The notes: a model not told the origin generated them from the sequence alone. A stretch of DNA of 49,569 bases from Candidatus Krumholzibacteriia bacterium (GCA_029863805.1 JAOTUR010000002.1:1-49569); one strand, 5' to 3'; shown: positions 18,256-27,374, counted from the first letter of the stretch. Made by a program: numbers and translations.

Positions 18256-20625
18256 ATGAGCATTTCAGCCAGTAAGACCGCTAAAACAATCCTGATTCTA
18301 GCCGCTCTTCTTTTCTTGTGGGATTTGCCCGCAGGTGCTCAACGCGGTAAGTGGATCAGCCATGTCAACCCAAGCATGATTTCGGAGATCATCCTCAAGG
18401 ATGAAGAACTGTTCGTTGCCAGCAGCGGTGGGCTGATTATTTTTCAGCCTCGTGACTCGACCTTTGAGCAGTTTACCAATACCATCGGCTTGCCATCAAA
18501 TCTCCTCACCTGCCTTGCCTTTGACGCGGGCGGCGCGCTCTACGTTGGGACGGATCAGGCCGGTATCGCGCGCCTTGATTTTGTGCCGGGTGGCTTTGCG
18601 GTGAATACACTCAGCTCGACCTTTGACGGGCTCGCGGACGACCGGATTACCACACTCACCGCGTGGGGTGATAGCATTGCTTACGGAACCATGCGGGGTG
18701 CGGGCCTGATCGTTGAAGGGTTCCCCGGTCCTCGCTTTCTTGTCAAGGACGGTCTTCCCAGCGAGTTCATTGACGACCTTTTTGCCGATGGAGATCGGTT
18801 GTGGTTTGCGACCGATAATGGCGTGGCCCGCCTGGACAAGTTTGGTTTTATAACGGAGTTTTCAACAGGATTGCCCAGCGTCAATACACACGTGTTTGCA
18901 AGAGATGATACGGCCCTGTGGGTAGGTACGGAGGCAGGAGTTGCCCGCTTCAACCCGTCGGACAGCACTTGGATCCCGGATGGTTTGGGCAACCAGTCGA
19001 TTTTCTCGTTAAAGTACGACGGTCAGAAGCTGTGGGCGGCCTCGCGCGTGAGTCTGTTCGACAACGACGGCAGCGGATGGGCGGGGCGCAGTTTTTTCGA
19101 CGTTTACCAGAGGAACTTTCTCACCATAGCATTTTCTGAAGTAAGAGGGCTGCAGCCGATGTCAGACGGTACTGTTTACCTTGGCGTCCGTCAGCTGAAT
19201 CAGCGAATAGGCGCATACTTGATGGTGTTTGACGGAACACGCGTAAGAGAATTTCCGAACAATGCTCCGCCAGAGAACCATCTGGTGCGCGCGACCTTTG
19301 ATATCGATGGTTCTCTGTGGGTGTCAAGTAGGCGATTGGGTGTAAGCAAACTAACTCCCTCCGGCGTTTGGTTCGCCTATAACCCTGCCGCAGGCGATAC
19401 TAACTTGAGCTCGCAATTTGACAATTTCACGCTGCTCGCCGACTCCCAAGGCTCAAAGTGGTTTAGTACGCTGTGGAGGCCCGGGTTCCCAGTCCCGATG
19501 GATGAACTGCAAGACGGTATTGACCTTTCACGCGACAACGATGTGTGGATCCACCACACAATCGGATCCGGTGGTGGCGATGGACTGGGATCCTTAAGAA
19601 ATCAACGGGCTCTGGAGGATCCAGCGGGCAACCGTTGGTTCTTGTCCGACATCGAAGAAGGTACTTCGCCGTTGGGTTGGTGGGGCATAAACATACTGAG
19701 CGCGGACCGATCCGAGTGGAAGCAGGTCAACCCCGCGAACACGAGCCTGGGAATGCCGGTTGGCAATATAACCGATGTCGCGTTTGGCCCCGACGGCGTG
19801 GTCTGGGTCGCCGACAAGGTGTTTGGCGTTATTGAGTGGCTTACTGGTGGTTATGATCAGGCCAACCTGTTTGATCTGAGCGACGATATATGGATCACGC
19901 GTGGCACGGTTAGTGGCAATTTTGACTCTAAGAATGTCACAGCGCTCGCACTGAGAAGCGATGGCGTGTTGTGGGTGGGCACGGAGTTGGGAGTCTTCAA
20001 ACTCGACAATGGAGTATTCCGTAACATACGTGCGAATCGTGGCTTGGGAGTGGGTTTACTGAGCAACAACGTTTTCGATATCTTATTGGATCGGGATGAG
20101 AATCTGTGGGTGGCCACTGAGCTGGGGCTGGATCGAATTGCGCGTGATGATGATAACGATATCACATCATTTACGACGGGTGTAGTTTGGCAGACTCAAT
20201 TGAGCCTTTTCTTTCCGCCTGATGTGGTGTCACCGCTCACCGGTGCCCGTTGTGAGGCGTTCGCGCTGCACCCGACGAGAGACTTGCTTTATATTGCCAC
20301 GCTTGGTGGACTGTCGATATTGGACTTGTCGTCGCTCGAACCTACAGCGTTAGATTTATCGACGGTTTTCGTCTTTCCAAACCCAATTCGTACGCGCCGG
20401 GGGCATGGCGCGCTAAAGATTGCCAATCACAATCGCCCAGTCGACGTGGAAATCTATACGTTGGAAGGCGAATTGGTTCATCGGGCAAGAAACGTCGGAG
20501 CTTCTCAGGACGTGGTGTGGGAGCTGACCACGGAGGCGGGTTTTCTTGCCGCCAGCGGGGTTTACCTGGTTAGAATCCGCTCCGGCGGAGACTCGATTGT
20601 CAGAAGGGTTTCACTAATTCGATAG
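18256..20625 (+). CDS. Secreted two-component-regulator-type beta-propeller protein with C-terminal T9SS/FlgD-like Ig domain (PorZ-like)
   Basis: N-terminal signal peptide (ILILAALLFLWDLPAGAQ); repeats such as GLPSEFIDDLFADGDRLWFATDNGVARLDK; C-terminus VFPNPIRTRRG...VEIYTLEGELV...ASGVYLVRIRSGG. Confidence 0.75.
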   Translation: MSISASKTAKTILILAALLFLWDLPAGAQRGKWISHVNPSMISEIILKDEELFVASSGGLIIFQPRDSTFEQFTNTIGLPSNLLTCLAFDAGGALYVGTDQAGIARLDFVPGGFAVNTLSSTFDGLADDRITTLTAWGDSIAYGTMRGAGLIVEGFPGPRFLVKDGLPSEFIDDLFADGDRLWFATDNGVARLDKFGFITEFSTGLPSVNTHVFARDDTALWVGTEAGVARFNPSDSTWIPDGLGNQSIFSLKYDGQKLWAASRVSLFDNDGSGWAGRSFFDVYQRNFLTIAFSEVRGLQPMSDGTVYLGVRQLNQRIGAYLMVFDGTRVREFPNNAPPENHLVRATFDIDGSLWVSSRRLGVSKLTPSGVWFAYNPAAGDTNLSSQFDNFTLLADSQGSKWFSTLWRPGFPVPMDELQDGIDLSRDNDVWIHHTIGSGGGDGLGSLRNQRALEDPAGNRWFLSDIEEGTSPLGWWGINILSADRSEWKQVNPANTSLGMPVGNITDVAFGPDGVVWVADKVFGVIEWLTGGYDQANLFDLSDDIWITRGTVSGNFDSKNVTALALRSDGVLWVGTELGVFKLDNGVFRNIRANRGLGVGLLSNNVFDILLDRDENLWVATELGLDRIARDDDNDITSFTTGVVWQTQLSLFFPPDVVSPLTGARCEAFALHPTRDLLYIATLGGLSILDLSSLEPTALDLSTVFVFPNPIRTRRGHGALKIANHNRPVDVEIYTLEGELVHRARNVGASQDVVWELTTEAGFLAASGVYLVRIRSGGDSIVRRVSLIR

Positions 20626-20654
20626 GTTCGTCCTTTGCGGGTGGTTCGCTGGGT

Positions 20655-22076
20655 ATGTCGAAAAAGTTGCTGATAATCGGTGCCGGCGAGGCCGGAAGGA
20701 TGGTCGTGCGCGAGATTTGCGCCCATTCCAGTAGTGATCTCGAAATCGTTGGTTTTCTCGACGACGATCTAGCTTTGCAGGGGCGGACGATCGAAGGCTA
20801 CCCTGTCCTCGGTGACACCACGAAGTTACCGGAAGTGGCCAACGAAAAGCCAGTGGACGAGGTCATTATCTCGGTGCCATCCGGGTCGCGAGATTTTGTA
20901 CGTCGTATGGTTGCGCTGTGCCGTGACGCCAAGGTGTCGTTCAAGATCGTGCCTGGGCTCATCGAGATCATCCGTGGACCCGTTCATCTGGAGCAAATCA
21001 GAGAGGTGCATCCCGAGGATCTGCTGGGTAGAGAAACGGTCGCATTCGCGGAAGAAGCGATCGGTCGAGAGCTGGCCAATCGCAGGGTAATGGTTACCGG
21101 AGCTGGTGGCTCAATCGGAGGGGAGATATGTCGCCAACTGGGACGGTTTGACATGGGTGAACTTCAGTTGTTCGGGCGTGGCGAGAACCAGATATATGCC
21201 ATCGAGGAGGAAATCCGCCGAGCCCATCCGGGATTGCGCGTTCGGCCGGTGATCGGCGACGTGCGGGATGGGGAAGGGCTCATGCACGCTTTCAAACGTC
21301 TTCGCCCGGAGTTCGTCTATCATGCGGCTGCTCACAAACACGTGCATTATATGGAGGCACACCCCGAAGAGGCGGTGAAGAACAATATTTTTGGCACTGA
21401 GCACATCATTGGGGCATCTCGGGAAACGGGCGTACAAAGACTGGTGATGCTCTCTACAGACAAAGCGGTCAGGCCCGTGGGCATTATGGGTGCGAGCAAG
21501 CGGGTCGCGGAGTATCTGATGATCCACGGCTCTCTCACCCGCGGAGGGCCGCGTTTGATCACTGTGCGTTTTGGCAATGTCCTGGGGAGTCGCGGCAGCG
21601 TTGTACCTCTTTTCATGCGTCAGATCCGGAGAGGTGGTCCTGTAACCGTTAGTGACCGAGAAACCTCTCGCTTCTTTATGACACTCAAAGAGGCCTGTCT
21701 GCTGGTCGTGCAAGCATCGGTGATGGGCAAGGGTGGTGAGGTGTTCATATTGCAAATGGGCGAACCGATAAGGATCATCGAGATTGCCAAGGATCTTATC
21801 GCACTGCACGGTCTGCGATCGGAGATTGACGTTAAGATCGAGTTCACAGGTCTTAGAGCCGGCGAGAAAATGCACGAGGATCTGGTCGCCGACGGAGAGG
21901 TTGTTGAAAAATCTCCTCATGACTTTATCTTGACGTCGCGCCCAGAGTTGCCGAAGGGGTGGGATCACGATAGAATACTCGAACGGTTCAAAGAGCTGAC
22001 ACGCCGAGGTGACAGCGACGGTATACGAGACCTTCTCGGTACTATAATTCCGGATGCGAAGCTCAGAAAAGTCTAG
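20655..22076 (+). CDS. CapD/PglF-like UDP-sugar 4,6-dehydratase, apparently without an N-terminal TM region
   Basis: VTGAGGSIGGEICRQL, HAAAHKHVHYMEAHPEEAVKNN, LSTDKAVRPVGIMGASKR; starts directly at a Rossmann-like GAGEAGRMVV. Confidence 0.9.
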   Translation: MSKKLLIIGAGEAGRMVVREICAHSSSDLEIVGFLDDDLALQGRTIEGYPVLGDTTKLPEVANEKPVDEVIISVPSGSRDFVRRMVALCRDAKVSFKIVPGLIEIIRGPVHLEQIREVHPEDLLGRETVAFAEEAIGRELANRRVMVTGAGGSIGGEICRQLGRFDMGELQLFGRGENQIYAIEEEIRRAHPGLRVRPVIGDVRDGEGLMHAFKRLRPEFVYHAAAHKHVHYMEAHPEEAVKNNIFGTEHIIGASRETGVQRLVMLSTDKAVRPVGIMGASKRVAEYLMIHGSLTRGGPRLITVRFGNVLGSRGSVVPLFMRQIRRGGPVTVSDRETSRFFMTLKEACLLVVQASVMGKGGEVFILQMGEPIRIIEIAKDLIALHGLRSEIDVKIEFTGLRAGEKMHEDLVADGEVVEKSPHDFILTSRPELPKGWDHDRILERFKELTRRGDSDGIRDLLGTIIPDAKLRKV

Positions 22077-22106
22077 TCGTTTGTTTCTCTCAATGGTCAC
22101 ACTGCT

Positions 22107-23315
22107 ATGAACGCCAAACACATCGACTTACCAGCGATCGAAGGGGGTAAACCGGTCAGGGAAGACTTTCTGCCTTTCTTCCGACCATCGATCGATGAAG
22201 CGGATATAAGAAGCGTTACCGATACCTTACAGTCCGGTTGGCTGACCGTCGGTCCGAAAACTCAGTTGTTCGAAGAACGGCTCAAGCAATACCTTGGCGT
22301 ACGCAATGTTGTTGCTGTGAGTTCGTGCAGCGCGGCGATGTTTCTTGCTTTGAAGGCAATGGGGATCGGACCGGGGGATGAAGTGCTCACGTCGGCGCTC
22401 ACATTTGCGTCGACCGTACACGCCATCATACACACGGGCGCCACGCCAGTTCTGGCGGATATCGAGACGGAGACCTTTGGCCCATCGCCCCAAGATTTGG
22501 CAAGCAGGAGCTCAGCAAGAACTCGTGCCTGTATTCCCGTGCATTTTGGGGGCCAGGCCTGTCGGATTGACGAGATACAAGACATGGCCGAGTCCAGGAA
22601 TCTCTTGCTACTCGAAGACGCGGCCCACGGCTTTGGAGCGATATGCAATGGCAGGAAGATCGGCACCATCGGTGATGCGACGGCGTTTAGTTTTTATGCT
22701 ACCAAGAATCTAACCAGCGCTGAAGGTGGATGTCTGGCGACGGACAGCGATGACATAGCGCGTAAGCTCAAGATCCTATCCTACCACGGCATGTCTTATG
22801 GAAGTTGGGATCGCTACAGTCGGAGGGGGTCCTGGTATTACGACATTGAGAGCGCAGGATATAAGTTCAACGTGAGTGATGTCCTGTCATCGCTCGGACT
22901 GTCGCAACTTCAGAAGATCGATCATTTGCTGACCAGAAGGCGTGAGGTGGCTGAGAGATTCTCACAGTTACTCAGCAGCTCGCCGTATTTTGAACTACCG
23001 CGCGTTCGCAGTGGCAACACCCATACGTGGCACCTGTTCGTTGTGTTGCTGAAATCCGAGAGTCTCGCTATCGACCGCGATCGTTTCGTGGAAGCGCTGG
23101 CTGCTGAGAACATAGGCTGCTCTGTGCATTTCATTCCAGTGTATAAGCACACTTTTTTCGCACCATATCGCAAAGCGGATATGCAGTTTCCCCTGTGTGA
23201 ATCGTACTTCTCGCGTTGTGTCTCTCTGCCAATATTTCCAGGTATGAGCGATGAGGATGTTGATGATGTGGTCGAAGCCATGAACCGAATCGCTGTCCAC
23301 TACACCAGATTGTGA
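22107..23315 (+). CDS. DegT/DnrJ/EryC1/StrS PLP aminotransferase
   Basis: SGWLTVGPKTQLFEERL, LEDAAHGFGA, FSFYATKNLTSAEGGCLAT (PLP lysine). Confidence 0.93.
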   Translation: MNAKHIDLPAIEGGKPVREDFLPFFRPSIDEADIRSVTDTLQSGWLTVGPKTQLFEERLKQYLGVRNVVAVSSCSAAMFLALKAMGIGPGDEVLTSALTFASTVHAIIHTGATPVLADIETETFGPSPQDLASRSSARTRACIPVHFGGQACRIDEIQDMAESRNLLLLEDAAHGFGAICNGRKIGTIGDATAFSFYATKNLTSAEGGCLATDSDDIARKLKILSYHGMSYGSWDRYSRRGSWYYDIESAGYKFNVSDVLSSLGLSQLQKIDHLLTRRREVAERFSQLLSSSPYFELPRVRSGNTHTWHLFVVLLKSESLAIDRDRFVEALAAENIGCSVHFIPVYKHTFFAPYRKADMQFPLCESYFSRCVSLPIFPGMSDEDVDDVVEAMNRIAVHYTRL

Positions 23316-24277
23316 TGCAGATCGAGACTATTGACTCCTTCCCGACCGAGCTCGATGAGATTGCCCGCGGCTCTCCCGATGCGACTTTTTTCCAGACCAG
23401 CACGTGGATCGAGAGTGTTCATAACAGCTTTGCAAACCTGGAGTGCCGGTGTCTGGTTGCTCGCGCTGGTGGGACCATAGTCGGATATCTTCCGTTCTTT
23501 GTGATCCGACGTGGGATGGTACGTCGTTATTGGTCGTTGCCTTTTGGCACCTACGGTGGTGCTGTTGTCCTGGCGGACCGGTCGGTCGCTGATCTCTTGA
23601 CCGACCGTTATCTGCAATTGCGTCAGCAACCGGGGGCGTGCGAGGTTGCCCTGGTCGATTACCAAAACATTGTGCGAGCGCCGTCGTTGCCGGTGGAGAA
23701 AGTCGTTACCCAGTTGCTCGATTTGCGGGGCGGTTTTGAAAGCGTGTGGAGCAGCCAATTCGATAAGTCGAAACGCCGGCAGACGAGAAAGGCAAAGCGA
23801 GAGGGTATTGAGATCCTGGTGTCGCGGTCGCCGGATGAGGTCAGACAATATCACTCGATCTATGCCCAGCGATGTGTCGAATGGCAGCAGCGAATGAGGT
23901 ATCCAGAATCGCTGTTTGTCGAGCTGGTGCGAACAGGAGGAGAAAGGGTAAAGCTATTTCTTGCACGTGCGGGCGACACAATTCTTGGCGGCCATCTGAA
24001 TTTTTATTTCGGGGATACCGTTATTGCATGGAATGGTGTGACAACGGTGGACAGTCGGAGTACACAGGTAAGCACGTTGCTTTACAGTACGTGCATCCGG
24101 CACGCATGCGAGAATGGATACAGACGCTATAACCTTGGTGCGAGCCTTGGGAAAGAGTCGCTTATGCTCTATAAAGAATCACTTGGGGGCGTTCAGTATC
24201 CTTATCGCGTACTACGGTGGCGTTCGATGAGCGCGAGGATCGCTGCGGTGGCGAGAAAGCTCGTACCAAGACGCTGA
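23312..24277 (+). CDS. FemAB-like / GNAT acyltransferase
   Basis: ATFFQTSTWIESV, KSKRRQTRKAKREGIEILVS, GHLNFYFGDTVIAWNGV, LGASLGKESLMLYKESLGG; 4-nt overlap with the DegT gene. Confidence 0.78.
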   Translation: MMQIETIDSFPTELDEIARGSPDATFFQTSTWIESVHNSFANLECRCLVARAGGTIVGYLPFFVIRRGMVRRYWSLPFGTYGGAVVLADRSVADLLTDRYLQLRQQPGACEVALVDYQNIVRAPSLPVEKVVTQLLDLRGGFESVWSSQFDKSKRRQTRKAKREGIEILVSRSPDEVRQYHSIYAQRCVEWQQRMRYPESLFVELVRTGGERVKLFLARAGDTILGGHLNFYFGDTVIAWNGVTTVDSRSTQVSTLLYSTCIRHACENGYRRYNLGASLGKESLMLYKESLGGVQYPYRVLRWRSMSARIAAVARKLVPRR

Positions 24278-24318
24278 GTCGATGAAGAGCCCCGTATATT
24301 TGACTGCGAGAGACGAAC

Positions 24319-25602
24319 ATGAAAGATCTTCTTATGATTGTCCCCTTTTTCCCCCCGCACGGTGGTGGTGGGGTATACCGGGCGTTGTCGTTCGTAAGGT
24401 ATCTGGAGAAATACGGTTGGCGTGCTACTGTGATCTCCCCGCGTGCGGACTCCTACTGGGTGTCCGACGAAAGTTTGCTCGACGATGTGCCGTCGTCCTG
24501 CCGGGTATATCGTACGAGAACACTCAGTGGGCAATTCTTGCTGCGTTTTTTGCAAAGAGGACTAAAGGGTCACGGTTCACAAACTCGATCGAGCCGACGA
24601 TTCGGACTTTTAAGAACGCTGGGGTCGTTCGTGCTGGTGCCAGACACTTACGTGGGATGGTATCCGTTCGCTGTAAGAGTTGGTCGGCGTCTGCTTGGCC
24701 GCGGCAGGTTCGATGCGATTTTCTCGACTTCTCCTCCCGAAACCAGTCACCTCATTGCCCATGAGCTTCATCGCTCCTCGGCTATTCCCTGGGTCGCGGA
24801 TTTTCGTGACCCGTGGACACACCTCTACGTCTTGCAGACACCGACGCTGATCCATTCACGAATACACGAAAGGTTGGAGAGAAAGGTGTGCACAAACGCA
24901 TCGGTTGTTGTGACCAACCGTAGCCATAAAGATCTTCTGCAGAAGAAGTACCCAGAGATGAAGTCGATTCAGATAATATCGAACGGGTACGACCATATGA
25001 AGTTCGAGGCATACTCGCAAGTCGAACCGCCATCTGAAATATGTCGCATATTCCACGCTGGCATGCTCACAGAAAGAAGAAGCGCCGTAGCTTTTCTGCA
25101 GGGTGTGAGGTTGTTCCTGAACCGACAGCCGGAGGCGGCACGGCGGTTGCGAGTATTGTTTGTTGGGCCGAGGGAAGACGAGAACGACTTGAACGTTCGT
25201 CGATTGCAGTTGGATGAAGTGGTCGAGTTTCGAGATACGGTACCTCATGCCGAATCGTTGAGATTAGCCCACAGCTCGCATATACTGCTGTTGATTGCGC
25301 TGCCACACCAAATGCCCGGCAAGTTCTTCGAATACCTCGGTGCGCGACGGCCGGTTTTGGCTCTGGTCTCGGAAGGTGAGGTCAGTGACCTCGTTCTAGG
25401 CCTGAAACGTGGCGAGGTAACATCGATGACAGATCCTGTTGGGATCGCGGACAAGATCAGAGGCTTGTACGGGAAGTACGTCACGGGTACGCTCGAGAAA
25501 GACTACGACTTGTCTGTGGTAAGGGAATTTCAAAGAGAGACATTGACCGCAAAGCTCGCCGAGTATTTGGACTCATTGCACAGCGGAGGACGGACATCGT
25601 GA
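24319..25602 (+). CDS. Glycosyltransferase, GT4-like
   Basis: MIVPFFPPHGGGGVYRALSFVRYL, STSPPETSHLIA, VADFRDPW, PGKFFEYLGARRPVLAL. Confidence 0.87.
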   Translation: MKDLLMIVPFFPPHGGGGVYRALSFVRYLEKYGWRATVISPRADSYWVSDESLLDDVPSSCRVYRTRTLSGQFLLRFLQRGLKGHGSQTRSSRRFGLLRTLGSFVLVPDTYVGWYPFAVRVGRRLLGRGRFDAIFSTSPPETSHLIAHELHRSSAIPWVADFRDPWTHLYVLQTPTLIHSRIHERLERKVCTNASVVVTNRSHKDLLQKKYPEMKSIQIISNGYDHMKFEAYSQVEPPSEICRIFHAGMLTERRSAVAFLQGVRLFLNRQPEAARRLRVLFVGPREDENDLNVRRLQLDEVVEFRDTVPHAESLRLAHSSHILLLIALPHQMPGKFFEYLGARRPVLALVSEGEVSDLVLGLKRGEVTSMTDPVGIADKIRGLYGKYVTGTLEKDYDLSVVREFQRETLTAKLAEYLDSLHSGGRTS

Positions 25603-27104
25603 CCGCCAGAGAGTTCGGCGCGCTGCTGGTGCCAGTGGCGGTTTTCGTGGCATTGCTTGTGCCACTGAAAAGTGGTTTTACTGACGACGGCTATATACAC
25701 ATTCAATACGCACAGAACCTGATCACGCGTGGGGAGTATAGTTTCAATCCCGGTGAGGTGTCATTTGGTACAACCAGTCCGCTGTGGGTGATGATGCTTG
25801 CGTCGGTGGGAAAGCTGCTGGGTGGTGGAGAGAATCTGATCTCGATAAGTCGTGCCCTGTCGTGGTTTAGTGGCATTGCGGCAGTAGTATTGATGTTCGT
25901 GTTTGCACGGGCCCTGCAACTCGCTTGGTGGACGGCGTGGTTCTGTGCGATGACCATGGCTACTCATGCCTGGCATGTCCGCTGGTCCGCGCTCAGCATG
26001 GAAACATCATTATCCGTGCTTGCCATGGTCAGTGTGGGCATCGTATCGGTGTCGGCATACAAGGCAGAAACTAGAGCGTGGGGTGCCGGAGTGGTCATGG
26101 CACTGGCCACGCTGATCCGACCCGAGGCGTATTTACTGGTGCCGGTGTACCTGCTGGCCATGATTGTCGTGGGGCATGAACGCAAGTGGGCCTGTGTATT
26201 GCGGACGCTTGCAGCATATGCAGCCCTGGTGGCGCCCTGGTTGTTGTTTGCCAGATTTCATCTGGGACAGTTTCTTCCCAACACCGCGGCAGCCAAGCGT
26301 GGAGGGCTCACGCTTGACCCTCTCGAGATTCTCGACAAGTTGAAGCCCATTTTCAAAATATCCGCTAGCACCGAGGGCATTCTCGGGGTGATGATTCTCG
26401 TCGCAATCCTCGGGCTTCGTGGTCGGACCCGGGTGTTCACACCCGCTTGCCGGTTCCTACTGCTTTGGATCATCGGGTTGCCCATCGCCTATGTGGTCTT
26501 GGACGTCCAGGTGTTGTCTCGTTACATGTTGCTTGCCACACCGTTTACCATCGTGCTCGGATACACGGCGCTGGAGGATATCATGTTCCGGTTGAAAACC
26601 CGGCACAGCGCTGGTCGAGCTGCACTCGCGGTGGTTGCGCTGGTGGTGGCGATCTGGAACACGGGTTTTTACTTGGGTGTTGTTGTCGAACCGTCACGCA
26701 GCTTCTCGTACGGTCTTACGCATGAGCTGAAAGAGGTTGCCCGCTATCTGCGAGAAAACTCGGACCTGGATGACGTGGTGGCGGCCATGGACATTGGTTA
26801 TCTGGCCTTTTACTCCGAGCGGCGCGTTCTAGATCTGGGTGGACTGGTGGACACGGAGACCAACCAACTGCGAGAGAAGAGCACGTATGAAGAAGTGGTT
26901 CATAGAGGCCTCTACCTGGATCTGGACGGTTACCCGCGTGTCGATTTCCTGGTCGATCGGGCCCGCGTGCCCAATCGTTTTCAAGACAGCACCATAAATG
27001 GTCACCGGTTGCAGAGTGTTCGAGTAGCCCGTATGGACAATCTGGGCATTCGATCACCCGGCCCGTACTATTTCACTCTCTATCGTATTCGAAGACAGGG
27101 ATGA
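25599..27104 (+). CDS. GT-C-like membrane glycosyltransferase (DDxY type, ArnT/AftB-like)
   Basis: FTDDGYIHIQYAQNLITRGEYSFNPGEVSFGTTSPLW plus many TM segments; 4-nt overlap with the upstream GT. Confidence 0.72.
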   Translation: MTAREFGALLVPVAVFVALLVPLKSGFTDDGYIHIQYAQNLITRGEYSFNPGEVSFGTTSPLWVMMLASVGKLLGGGENLISISRALSWFSGIAAVVLMFVFARALQLAWWTAWFCAMTMATHAWHVRWSALSMETSLSVLAMVSVGIVSVSAYKAETRAWGAGVVMALATLIRPEAYLLVPVYLLAMIVVGHERKWACVLRTLAAYAALVAPWLLFARFHLGQFLPNTAAAKRGGLTLDPLEILDKLKPIFKISASTEGILGVMILVAILGLRGRTRVFTPACRFLLLWIIGLPIAYVVLDVQVLSRYMLLATPFTIVLGYTALEDIMFRLKTRHSAGRAALAVVALVVAIWNTGFYLGVVVEPSRSFSYGLTHELKEVARYLRENSDLDDVVAAMDIGYLAFYSERRVLDLGGLVDTETNQLREKSTYEEVVHRGLYLDLDGYPRVDFLVDRARVPNRFQDSTINGHRLQSVRVARMDNLGIRSPGPYYFTLYRIRRQG

Positions 27105-27110
27105 GCGACC

Positions 27111-27176
27111 GCCGCCCCGGCGGCACCGCCTCCGGTGACCCGAGAGTAGGGGAGTCCACGACCCGTTCGCTGGGTC
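27111..27176 (+). repeat. Three consecutive perfect hairpins at the junction between the glycan locus and the dcw cluster
   Basis: GCCGCC-CC-GGCGGC (27111-27124), CACCG-CCTC-CGGTG (27124-27137), GACCC-GTTCGCT-GGGTC (27160-27176). Confidence 0.5.
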
Positions 27177-27272
27177 AGCGGCAGAGTATCACGCCCGCCA
27201 AGCTCAATATTCATAAACAGTTACCGAATTCACGGGAATTGACCCAAAGTTCCGCACAGGCCGATTTTGGCC

Positions 27273-27301
27273 TTGACCAATTCCCAAATAGAACTTATTC
27301 T
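27273..27301 (+). promoter_or_regulatory. Candidate sigma70 promoter of mraZ / the dcw operon
   Basis: -35 TTGACC (27273-27278), 17-bp spacer, -10 TATTCT (27296-27301), about 70 bp upstream of the mraZ ATG. Confidence 0.5.
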
Positions 27302-27374
27302 GGGGCCCATTGTGGTGGTGGTTCCCAATTCTTGGCATATTTAAGAACTAAATCCAAATTTTTTGTTTATATCT

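Noticed and set aside
21111-22121. 336-aa minus-strand ORF antisense to the CapD-like gene
   Set aside because: Shadow ORF opposite a well-conserved SDR; composition lacks recognisable motifs.
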